A stretch of DNA of 6,303 nucleotides from Paracoccaceae bacterium. Its GTDB lineage: Bacteria; Pseudomonadota; Alphaproteobacteria; Rhodobacterales; Rhodobacteraceae. The DNA is taken from positions 1 to 6,303 of the forward strand of contig JALWJU010000370.1 of NCBI GenBank assembly GCA_026997055.1, given 5' to 3'. Shown here piece by piece: positions 1-5,250 of the stretch. A model generated the notes under the pieces. That model had not been told where the DNA came from, did not search any database, and saw only the letters and a program-made list of their open reading frames with translations. Made by a program: the position numbers and the translations under genes. Numbering within the stretch: position 1 is the stretch's first letter; every line of letters begins with the position of its first letter.

Positions 1-303
1 AACTTCATGGAATACCGGAATGGACCGCCCCTGCCGGGCCATGCCCCGCAGAGGCGCCAGCGCAATCTTCGGCAGAATTTCCAGACGTTCGGCTGCAGCA
101 GCTTTCCTTTTCCAAAGGCGAGGGCGGTGAGCGGCTTTGGCCGAATGTGCCGGGGCGAAGCCCTTTTGCCGGGCATGGCCACCGCCCCCTTGCCAAATGC
201 GGGCAACCGGCGGCGCGGGATGGATCGAGGGGTGGATGGGGCTTTTCGGTATCCTTTCAAAATATGGTGAACTATCTGTTCTTATTGTCTGGCTAAAATG
301 AAA
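1..303. other. No gene recognised
   Basis: This stretch lies 3' of the minus-strand tRNA gene. It contains short open frames on both strands (up to 87 codons on plus, 63 on minus), but their translations are rich in Arg, Gly and Pro, show no recognisable motif and have no convincing ribosome binding site. The only structure I see is a short plus-strand hairpin at 153-163 (GGGC-GAA-GCCC) followed by TTTT. It could be a weak terminator for a gene ending to the left of the window, but a 4-bp stem is too short to call. Bases 250-303 are more AT-rich than their surroundings, as is common downstream of tRNA genes. No duplicated tRNA 3' end (attachment site) or integrase is visible. Confidence 0.5.
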
Positions 304-379
304 TGGTGCCCCCACACGGACTCGAACCGCGGACCTACTGATTACAAATCAGTTGCTCTACCAGCTGAGCTATAGGGGC
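304..379 (-). tRNA. tRNA-Thr (anticodon TGT), CCA encoded
   Basis: Read on the minus strand, the gene starts GCCCCTATAGCTCAGCTGG and folds as a full cloverleaf. The acceptor stem GCCCCTA pairs with TGGGGGC with one G-U pair at position 6. The D arm is AGCTCAGCTGGTAGAGC. The anticodon arm has the stem ACTGA/TCAGT and loop TTTGTAA, giving anticodon TGT, which reads ACA (Thr). The T arm contains GGTTCGAACC. The discriminator base is A, and CCA is encoded at 304-306. The gene is 76 nt including CCA. It reads away from the helicase gene and appears to be a single-gene transcript in this window. No frameshifts or mismatched stems suggest decay. Confidence 0.97.
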
Positions 380-387
380 ATGGGGGC

Positions 388-416
388 GGTTTACGGTGTC
401 TGGAGGATGCGTGCAA
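388..416 (-). promoter_or_regulatory. Candidate promoter of tRNA-Thr
   Basis: On the minus strand, TTGCAC (411-416) stands 17 bp from TAAACC (388-393), whose end is 8 bases from the mature tRNA 5' end at 379. The -35 matches TTGACA at four or five positions. The -10 is weak, as is common in alphaproteobacteria. The position and spacing are what a tRNA promoter with a very short leader needs. Confidence 0.5.
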
Positions 417-930
417 GGGGTAATGGAGCCCGGCCTGGAGCGGATGGATCCGGTTTCATGCCATCAGCCCCCCGAGCGATTTTTCTGCCGGATTGCCGGG
501 GTTTCCTCGGGGGGCGGGATACGGGCGCGTTGCGCCCCATGCGCCGCGACCCCTGCAAAGGCGCCGGTCTGCGAGGCGCGGCGCGGGGATATGGGGACAG
601 CCGGAAGGGCAGGCGCTCCACGAAAGCTCCGCAATGGCGGCACGGATAGCGGCGAAACTTTTCGCGACGGAATTCCCCGAGCCCGGCGTATCACTCCTGT
701 CAGGCCAGCGAGGCGCCGGGCGTGCAACCCTATCCCCATGGACTGTCCCGCCGCATGTCCGATCCTCGCTGGCCCTGGCGCTTCCGGCGGAGCGCTCCGG
801 CGAAGACCCGTGAGCGGCCGCGCCATGGAAATCCCGTGGAAGATCCCGTGCCATTTCACCCGTCCACGACCGGAAACCTCTTGTCGCGTTGACCCGGGCG
901 GGGTTTTCTTCTAGGCACGGGGCACGCACG
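417..930. other. Apparently non-coding GC-rich spacer
   Basis: There are over 500 bases between the tRNA promoter and the helicase promoter. Overlapping open frames exist on both strands: 172 codons on plus (396-914), 131 codons on minus (464-859), and the tail of a very long minus-strand shadow frame. None has a recognisable domain, hydrophobic pattern or good ribosome binding site, and they compete for the same bases. Local structure includes a perfect 12-bp palindrome at 788-799 (CGGAGCGCTCCG). I see no RNA family here. A degraded gene cannot be excluded. Confidence 0.45.
889..917 (+). promoter_or_regulatory. Candidate promoter of the helicase gene
   Basis: TTGACC (889-894) lies 17 bp from TAGGCA (912-917). 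The -35 is good but the -10 is poor. Transcription from here would start near 924 and give a leader of about 90 bases to the preferred start at 1017, which would suit post-transcriptional control of a helicase. This is inference from two hexamers only. Confidence 0.3.
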
Positions 931-1016
931 ACTTGCGCCTCATGAGCAGGCGGGCCAGGGGGATCGTGCGCCACCGACGAAGCGGGCGCGAAATGTCCGC
1001 CAACACACGGACATAC

Positions 1017-2498
1017 ATGACCAGATTCAGCGACCTGAAACTCAGCCCGAAAGTCCTCAAGGCCATTGAGGAAACCGGCTATGAAACTCCCACGCCGATC
1101 CAGGAGGGCGCGATTCCGCCGGCGCTCGAGGGGCGCGACGTGCTGGGCATCGCCCAGACCGGCACCGGCAAGACCGCGGCCTTCACCCTGCCGATGGTGT
1201 CGATGCTGGCGCGCGGGCGGGCCCGCGCCCGGATGCCGCGCTCTCTGGTGCTCTGCCCGACGAGGGAACTGGCCGCCCAGGTGGCGGAGAATTTCGACGC
1301 TTACGCCAAATATGTAAAGCTGACCAAGGCGCTGCTGATCGGCGGCGTGAGCTTCGGCGAGCAGACCAGGCTCATCGACCGGGGCGTGGATGTGCTGATC
1401 GCGACGCCCGGCCGCCTGCTCGACCATTTCGAGCGCGGCAAGCTGCTTCTGACCGGCGTGCAGATCATGGTGGTGGACGAGGCCGACCGGATGCTGGACA
1501 TGGGCTTCATCCCCGATATCGAGCGCATCTTCGGGCTGGTGCCGTTCACCCGGCAGACGCTGTTCTTCTCGGCCACCATGGCGCCGGAGATCGAGCGCAT
1601 CACCAATACCTTCCTGTCCGCGCCGGTGCGCATCGAGGTGGCCCGCCAGGCCACGGCGTCGGACACCATCACCCAGGGGCTGGTGGAGTTCCGCGCCACG
1701 CGAAAGGACCGCGCCGCCAGCGAAAAGCGCCGGCTCTTGCGCGCGCTGATCGAGGCCGAGGGGGAGGCGCTCACCAATGCCATCATCTTCTGCAACCGCA
1801 AGGTGGATGTGGATATCGTCGCCAAGTCGCTGAAGAAGCACGGCTTTGACGCCGCCCCGATCCATGGCGACCTGGACCAGTCCCAGCGCATGGCGACGCT
1901 GCAGGGCTTTCGCGACGGGGCGCTGAAATTCCTCGTCGCCTCCGACGTGGCCGCGCGCGGGCTCGACATTCCCAATGTGAGCCATGTGTTCAATTTCGAC
2001 GTGCCGGGCCACGCCGAGGATTACGTCCACCGGATCGGGCGCACCGGGCGCGCCGGTCGCAGGGGAAAGGCGATCATGATCGCCGAACCTCGCGACGAAA
2101 AGAATCTCGATGCGGTGGAGCGCCTGATCGGCACCAAGGTGCCGCGGATCGACAATCCGCTCAAGAAAGCCGGCAGGGCGGAAGCCGACGCAGCCCCGCC
2201 CGCCGAGAAGGGCGGAGAAAGGGCCGGGGAGAAGGCTGAGAAGAAGGCTGGGGAGAAGACAGCCCGCCGGCCCAAAAAGGCCGGCAAGCCGGCACGCCCC
2301 GCAGCCGAAGAGAGCACTCCGCCCGCCGAAAAGGCGCAGGAGAAAAAGCGCGCCTCCCGCAGCCGCAGATCGCGCAGCGGCGGCAAGGACAAGGAACAGG
2401 ACGCCAGGAAACAGAGCGCCCAGGAGCCGGTGATCGGCATGGGCGACCACCTGCCCGGCTTCATCGCCAGGAGCTTCGACGAACGCCGCGAGGGCTGA
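1017..2498 (+). CDS. rhlE: DEAD-box ATP-dependent RNA helicase, RhlE type
   Basis: This is a cytoplasmic ATP-dependent RNA-unwinding enzyme. Members of the family act in RNA decay, ribosome assembly and cold adaptation; which role applies here is not visible. All signature motifs are present in order: Q motif (F4 to GYETPTPIQ, 21-29), motif I AQTGTGKT (46-53), Ia PTRELA (81-86), Ib TPGR (130-133), II DEAD (154-157), III SAT (185-187), IV IIFCNRK (256-262), V SDVAARGLDI (309-318) and VI HRIGRTGR (338-345). Residues 383-470 form a Lys/Ala/Glu/Arg-rich disordered tail, probably for RNA binding, and the last residues (471-493) are less biased (GMGDHLPGF). The length from ATG 1017 is 493 aa. I chose this start because MTRFSDL aligns with the usual family N-terminus. 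No start has a strong ribosome binding site: ATG 993 would add eight residues, and ATG 942 or TTG 933 would add a basic stretch unlike the family. It is transcribed alone and converges on the next gene. The symbol reflects subfamily resemblance; orthology with E. coli RhlE is not established. Confidence 0.93.
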   Translation: MTRFSDLKLSPKVLKAIEETGYETPTPIQEGAIPPALEGRDVLGIAQTGTGKTAAFTLPMVSMLARGRARARMPRSLVLCPTRELAAQVAENFDAYAKYVKLTKALLIGGVSFGEQTRLIDRGVDVLIATPGRLLDHFERGKLLLTGVQIMVVDEADRMLDMGFIPDIERIFGLVPFTRQTLFFSATMAPEIERITNTFLSAPVRIEVARQATASDTITQGLVEFRATRKDRAASEKRRLLRALIEAEGEALTNAIIFCNRKVDVDIVAKSLKKHGFDAAPIHGDLDQSQRMATLQGFRDGALKFLVASDVAARGLDIPNVSHVFNFDVPGHAEDYVHRIGRTGRAGRRGKAIMIAEPRDEKNLDAVERLIGTKVPRIDNPLKKAGRAEADAAPPAEKGGERAGEKAEKKAGEKTARRPKKAGKPARPAAEESTPPAEKAQEKKRASRSRRSRSGGKDKEQDARKQSAQEPVIGMGDHLPGFIARSFDERREG

Positions 2499-2524
2499 AC
2501 AGGCCGGCCCCGCGGCGCGCCTCC

Positions 2525-2545
2525 CGAATTTTCGCGGAAAATTCG
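2525..2545. terminator. Hairpin between convergent genes, possible bidirectional terminator
   Basis: A perfect 9-bp inverted repeat (CGAATTTTC, loop GCG, GAAAATTCG) sits in the 56-bp gap between the helicase stop (2498) and the stop of the minus-strand gene (2555). It is AT-rich in a GC-rich setting, and its position between two converging 3' ends fits shared termination or protection of 3' ends. It lacks a clean U-tract after the stem on either strand; the only T-run is inside the stem arm. Confidence 0.45.
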
Positions 2546-2554
2546 CCGCCCGCC

Positions 2555-3520
2555 TCACTTCGTGCCGAAGAGACGCCGCCACAGCGGCGCAATGAAGCGG
2601 CTGCCCGGCACCAGCAGGGCCAGGCCCAGCATCAGGCCGAAAAGCCCGTCGAACAGGGCGCCCGCCCCCCAGCGCACCGCTCCCTTCACCTCCGGGGGCA
2701 CCGCTTCGGCAGCCTGCCCGGCCCAGATCTCGATCAGATGCGCAGGCGCTGCCCAGCCCAGTTCCTCGAGCCCGTGCAGCACGATCGCGCCTCCCACCCA
2801 CAGCATCGCCACCGTCCCCACCACCAGCAGCCCGACCATGAAGCCGGGCATGGAGGCCACCAGCTTGCGCCCCAGCCAGCGTGTCAGGCGCAGGCGCCCG
2901 CGCCGGGCCATCACATAGCCCAGATCATCGGCCTTGACGATCAGCGCCACCGACCCGTAAACCAGAACCGTGATCCCCAGTCCGACCATGGCCAGCGTCG
3001 CCCCGGTCAGCCAGAGCGAATCCCCGGGAACAGCCGCCAGTGCAATGGTCATGATCTCCGCCGAGAGGATGAAATCGGTCTTGATCGCGCCCCGTACCCT
3101 GGACTCTTCCAGATGCGCGGGGTCCTGCGTCTCCGTCTCTTCTTCCCGACCATGCTCCGCCCTGCCCGGCCAGGCCCAATGCAGCACCTTCTCGGCGCCT
3201 TCGAAGCACAGATAGGCCCCGCCCAGCATCAGCAGCGGCGCGATTGCCCAGGGCGCGAAAGCCGACAGCAGCAGCGCCGCCGGCAGCAGGAATACCAGCT
3301 TGTTGCGCAGGCTGCCGAGCGCGATGCGCCCGACCACCGGAAGCTCGCGCCGTGCCGCCAGGCCCTGTACATATTGCGGGGTCACCGCGGCATCGTCGAT
3401 CACCGCTCCGGCTGCCTTGGCGCCGGCCTTGGCCGCCTGCCCGGCCACATCATCGACCGAGGCCGCCGCCATCTTGGCGATCGCTGCCACGTCATCCAGC
3501 AGAGCCAGCAATCCGCTCAT
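2555..3520 (-). CDS. DUF808 / YedI-family inner-membrane protein
   Basis: This 321-aa polytopic inner-membrane protein matches the DUF808 family (E. coli YedI), whose biochemical role is unknown as far as I recall. Recognisable family features are the N-terminal MSGLLALLDDVAAIAKMAA, RELPVV (58-63) followed by GSLRNK, GGAYLCFEGAEKVLH (100-114), IKTDFILSAEIMTIAL (146-161) and DDLG (198-201). Likely membrane segments are about 74-90, 93-110, 150-163, 171-195, 224-250 and 286-305. A charged, Glu-rich loop lies at 119-142, and the tail is basic. The frame is open for 74 more codons upstream, but I chose ATG 3520 because it begins the family's conserved N-terminus and is preceded by GAGGG (3526-3530) at 5 bases. 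The upstream extension is Arg/Gly-rich and unlike the family. The gene is divergent from gap1 and convergent with the helicase, so it is probably monocistronic. The ribosome binding site lies inside a 10-bp tandem repeat. Confidence 0.9.
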   Translation of the reverse strand: MSGLLALLDDVAAIAKMAAASVDDVAGQAAKAGAKAAGAVIDDAAVTPQYVQGLAARRELPVVGRIALGSLRNKLVFLLPAALLLSAFAPWAIAPLLMLGGAYLCFEGAEKVLHWAWPGRAEHGREEETETQDPAHLEESRVRGAIKTDFILSAEIMTIALAAVPGDSLWLTGATLAMVGLGITVLVYGSVALIVKADDLGYVMARRGRLRLTRWLGRKLVASMPGFMVGLLVVGTVAMLWVGGAIVLHGLEELGWAAPAHLIEIWAGQAAEAVPPEVKGAVRWGAGALFDGLFGLMLGLALLVPGSRFIAPLWRRLFGTK

Positions 3521-3570
3521 CCATACCCTCGCATACCATCGCATGCCCCTGCATGCCCCTGCATGCCCTC
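3521..3570 (-). repeat. Five tandem 10-bp units covering the DUF808 ribosome binding site
   Basis: On the plus strand the units are CCATACCCTC, GCATACCATC, GCATGCCCCT (twice, identical) and GCATGCCCTC. On the coding (minus) strand each unit reads as a purine-rich, Shine-Dalgarno-like block followed by ATG or ATG-like bases (for example AGGGGCATGC). The unit nearest the gene supplies the GAGGG used by the start codon at 3520. The 10-bp period is close to one helical turn. The two outer units nearest the gene have diverged, so the array is not freshly expanded. Confidence 0.85.
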
Positions 3571-3647
3571 GCGCGGTGCCCGACCGGCAGAACGCCCAGG
3601 CGGCCATCCCCGCTCCGGCCCCGGCCCGACCCGGACGGGTATGCAGC

Positions 3648-3675
3648 AGTCTACAGCCCCCTCCCCACGGCGCAA
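3648..3675 (-). promoter_or_regulatory. Candidate promoter of the DUF808 gene
   Basis: On the minus strand, TTGCGC (3670-3675) lies 16 bp from TAGACT (3648-3653). The -10 matches four of six consensus bases and the -35 only the TTG. It would give a leader of about 120 bases that includes the tandem repeat. An alternative pair further up (TTGTTT near 3780, GTAAAC near 3755) overlaps the operator-like sites, so the assignment is tentative. Confidence 0.25.
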
Positions 3676-3718
3676 GACGCCCCGCACCGCAAACCGCTCC
3701 CTGCGGCATTCGGTCCGG

Positions 3719-3732
3719 GTTTTGCGCTAACA
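3719..3732. promoter_or_regulatory. CceR/PckR-like operator, distal copy upstream of gap1
   Basis: GTTTTGCGCTAACA matches the palindrome TGTTAGCGCTAACA at 11 of 14 positions; its right half-site GCGCTAACA is perfect. It shares TTTRCGCTAACA with the copy 31 bp further right, close to three helical turns away and therefore on the same face of the DNA. It is far upstream of the candidate gap1 promoter. Confidence 0.5.
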
Positions 3733-3749
3733 GCGCCAGCAACCGCCCC

Positions 3750-3763
3750 TGTTTACGCTAACA
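3750..3763. promoter_or_regulatory. CceR/PckR-like operator, proximal copy upstream of gap1
   Basis: TGTTTACGCTAACA matches 12 of 14 positions of TGTTAGCGCTAACA, with both outer half-sites (TGTT, AACA) and the central CG typical of LacI-family operators. It is centred about 65 bases before the likely gap1 start of transcription, a position more usual for activation than for repression. It also lies in the control region of the divergent DUF808 gene. Confidence 0.6.
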
Positions 3764-3787
3764 TCCACGGAATAAACAATTTTTTAA

Positions 3788-3816
3788 TTGGCCCTAAATT
3801 TCACCCCCCCTATATC
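3788..3816 (+). promoter_or_regulatory. Likely gap1 promoter with an AT-rich upstream element
   Basis: TTGGCC (3788-3793), a 17-bp spacer, then TATATC (3811-3816): this is the best -10 in the window with ideal spacing. The AT-rich inverted repeat CAATT-TTTT-AATTG (3777-3790) directly precedes and overlaps the -35 and could act as an UP element. The spacer ends in a run of seven C (3804-3810). Predicted transcription starts near 3823, leaving a leader of about 79 bases. That leader contains a GC-rich inverted repeat near 3868-3883 just before the ribosome binding site. Confidence 0.6.
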
Positions 3817-3901
3817 GGGGCCGAGTTGCACCAGCTTGACCAGTTTAACCGGCCTGCATCGGGCCACCGGCCAGCGCGCCGGCCAATCGAGGGGGAACTA
3901 C

Positions 3902-4903
3902 ATGACCGTCACCATCGGCATTAACGGATTCGGCCGCATCGGCCGCTGCACCTTGTCCCATATCGCCGCGTCCGGGCGCAATGACCTCAAGGTGGTCAAG
4001 ATCAACGCCACCGGCCCGATCGAGACCGCCGCCCACCTGATCCGCTACGACAGCGTGCACGGGCGCTTTCCCGGCGAGGTCAAGGTGGCCAATGGCACCA
4101 TGGATCTCGGCCCCGGCCCGATGGAGATGTTCTCCACCTACGATCCGAACGAACTGGACTGGTCGGGCTGCGACGTGGTGCTCGAATGCACCGGCAAGTT
4201 CAACGATGGCGAAAAGGCCAAGGTGCATCTCGAGCGCGGCGCCGGCAAGGTGCTGATCTCGGCCCCGGCCAAGAACGTGGACAAGACCATCGTCTTCGGC
4301 GTCAACGATGCCGAGCTTGAAGCCAGCCACCGGATGGTGTCCAACGGCTCCTGCACCACCAACGGGCTCGCCCCGCTCGCCAAGGTGCTCAACGAGGCCG
4401 TGGGCATCGAGCGCGGCATCATGACCACGATCCACTCCTATACCGGCGACCAGCCCACGCTCGACCGCCGCCACAAGGACCTCTACCGGGCGCGGGCCGC
4501 GGCCATGGCGGTGATCCCCACCTCCACCGGGGCCGCGCGCGCCATCTCCGAGGTGCTGCCCGAGCTTGCCGGCAAGCTCGACGGCACCGCCCTGCGCGTG
4601 CCCACGCCCAATGTCTCGGCCATCGACCTCACCTTCGAGGCAGGCAAGGACGTGACTGTGGAGGACATCAACGAGATCGTGCGCGAAGCCGCCGAAGGAC
4701 CGATGGGCCATGTGCTGGGCTACGACCCGGAGCCGAAAGTCTCGATCGACTTCAACCACACCGAGCAGAGCTCGATCTTTGCCCCGGACCAGACCAAGGT
4801 GATCGGCAGGCGCACCGTGCGCGTGCTGGCCTGGTACGATAACGAATGGGGCTTCTCGGCGCGCATGGCCGACGTGGCCGCGGCAATGGGCCGGCTCGGC
4901 TGA
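3902..4903 (+). CDS. gap: Glyceraldehyde-3-phosphate dehydrogenase, GapB-like (probably NADP-preferring)
   Basis: This cytoplasmic tetrameric enzyme interconverts glyceraldehyde-3-phosphate and 1,3-bisphosphoglycerate. At 333 aa it is full length. It has the Rossmann motif NGFGRIG (8-14), catalytic Cys151 in SNGSCTTN, the partner His178 in TIHSYT, the substrate-loop RVPTPNVS (232-239) and the C-terminal WYDNEWGFS (311-319). ATG 3902 follows GAGGGGG (3889-3895) at 6 bases; 38 further in-frame codons upstream would run through the promoter and are rejected. Two oddities stand out. At the coenzyme-selecting position the protein has Ala36 (KINATG) instead of Asp, as in GapB-type enzymes, which implies use of NADP(H) or dual specificity. 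The usual second Cys of the CTTNC motif is Gly155. The first points to a gluconeogenic or NADPH-producing role. It is the first gene of a gap-small protein-gap cluster, is preceded by two operator-like sites, and is closed by its own terminator. Confidence 0.96.
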   Translation: MTVTIGINGFGRIGRCTLSHIAASGRNDLKVVKINATGPIETAAHLIRYDSVHGRFPGEVKVANGTMDLGPGPMEMFSTYDPNELDWSGCDVVLECTGKFNDGEKAKVHLERGAGKVLISAPAKNVDKTIVFGVNDAELEASHRMVSNGSCTTNGLAPLAKVLNEAVGIERGIMTTIHSYTGDQPTLDRRHKDLYRARAAAMAVIPTSTGAARAISEVLPELAGKLDGTALRVPTPNVSAIDLTFEAGKDVTVEDINEIVREAAEGPMGHVLGYDPEPKVSIDFNHTEQSSIFAPDQTKVIGRRTVRVLAWYDNEWGFSARMADVAAAMGRLG

Positions 4904-4930
4904 GCCCGCCCCCGGGCTCCAGGGCACACG

Positions 4931-4956
4931 CCCGCCAAAGCAACCCGCCAAAGAAA
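4931..4956. repeat. Two 13-bp direct repeats after gap1
   Basis: CCCGCCAAAGCAA (4931-4943) is followed directly by CCCGCCAAAGAAA (4944-4956), which differs at one position. The pair lies between the gap1 stop codon and the terminator stem. No function is evident; it may be a simple local duplication. Confidence 0.7.
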
Positions 4957-4958
4957 CG

Positions 4959-4990
4959 AAAGCCCCGGCGCCCCGCGGCCCGGGGTTTTT
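4959..4990 (+). terminator. Rho-independent terminator of gap1
   Basis: AAAG then CCCCGG (4963-4968), an 11-base loop, CCGGGG (4980-4985) and TTTTT (4986-4990). The GC core is 6 bp and the A-run before it can pair with the T-run, extending the stem through one G-U pair. It lies 56 bases after the gap1 stop and separates gap1 from the small gene and gap2, so those probably have their own promoters. Confidence 0.9.
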
Positions 4991-4992
4991 GC

Positions 4993-5021
4993 TTGCCTGT
5001 ACGTCCGTCAGCGGGCAAAAC
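4993..5021 (+). promoter_or_regulatory. Candidate promoter of the small membrane protein gene
   Basis: TTGCCT (4993-4998) is 17 bp from CAAAAC (5016-5021), right after the gap1 terminator. The -10 is weak (three of six bases). If used, transcription would begin near 5028, just before the ribosome binding site at 5033-5037, which would rule out the ATG at 5024 as the start. Confidence 0.3.
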
Positions 5022-5044
5022 CAATGCACAGCAGAGGCAGAACC

Positions 5045-5188
5045 TTGACCGACAAGATCGCACTTGGCCTGGCCCTGGTGATCCTGGGGATCTTCGTCGC
5101 CGACCGGATCTGGTTTGGCGGCGGGCTGCCCGTATTCCTTGGCAAGGAACTGTTCCGCTTCTCCGAATATATCGCCTTCTGGCGCTGA
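5045..5188 (+). CDS. Small single-span membrane protein between the two gap genes
   Basis: This 47-residue protein starts TDKIALGLALVILGIF and ends FSEYIAFWR. It has one strong hydrophobic segment at about residues 5-19 (IALGLALVILGIFVA), a short Gly-rich linker (25-27), a second hydrophobic or amphipathic stretch (28-39), and a C-terminus rich in aromatic residues. I prefer the TTG start at 5045 because AGAGG (5033-5037) precedes it at 7 bases. An in-frame ATG at 5024 would add seven polar residues and give 54 aa, but it has no ribosome binding site. Similar proteins ending in EYIAFWR beside gap genes are, as I recall, annotated as hypothetical in Rhodobacteraceae; I cannot confirm this here. 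Its function is unknown. Because it sits between two GAPDH genes it may act as a membrane-associated partner or simply be co-inherited. Codon use is like its neighbours, with no sign of transfer. Confidence 0.8.
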   Translation: MTDKIALGLALVILGIFVADRIWFGGGLPVFLGKELFRFSEYIAFWR

Positions 5189-5219
5189 GGATTTCGGGAC
5201 ACGATCGTATGCAGAGCCC

Positions 5220-5250
5220 TTGACCTCGCCCGCGAAACCCGCATGTTAGC
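5220..5250 (+). promoter_or_regulatory. Candidate gap2 promoter
   Basis: TTGACC (5220-5225) is a good -35, the same hexamer as proposed for the helicase gene. No good -10 stands at the right distance: the best is TGTTAG (5244-5249) at 18 bp, which matches three of six bases and lies inside the operator-like palindrome. A weak -10 covered by a regulator site would make a naturally controllable promoter. The leader to ATG 5304 would be about 45-50 bases. Confidence 0.4.

Noticed and set aside
153..167. Terminator for a plus-strand gene ending left of the window
   Set aside because: The GGGC-GAA-GCCC stem has only 4 bp, and no upstream coding region is visible to support it.
304..379. tRNA as a mobile-element attachment site
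   Set aside because: There is no duplicated tRNA 3' end, integrase or atypical block on either side within the window.
456..2801. 781-codon open frame on the minus strand across the helicase gene
   Set aside because: It is antisense to a complete DEAD-box helicase with every motif intact. The translation is Gly/Arg/Ala/His-rich without domains, as expected from GC-rich third positions on the coding strand.
3521..3570. CRISPR array
   Set aside because: The units are 10 bp with no spacers, so this is a simple tandem repeat.
2738..3730. 330-codon plus-strand open frame opposite the DUF808 gene
   Set aside because: It is Gln/Arg/Pro/His-rich, the complement of hydrophobic codons, and antisense to a recognisable membrane protein family.
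3521..3742. N-terminal extension of the DUF808 protein to an upstream start at 3742
   Set aside because: The extra 74 residues are unlike the family, run through the repeat array and promoter region, and are not needed: ATG 3520 has its own ribosome binding site and begins the conserved N-terminus.
3788..3901. Upstream start for gap1 at 3788
   Set aside because: The extension would run through the best promoter in the window, whereas ATG 3902 has a strong ribosome binding site and starts exactly at the GAPDH N-terminus.
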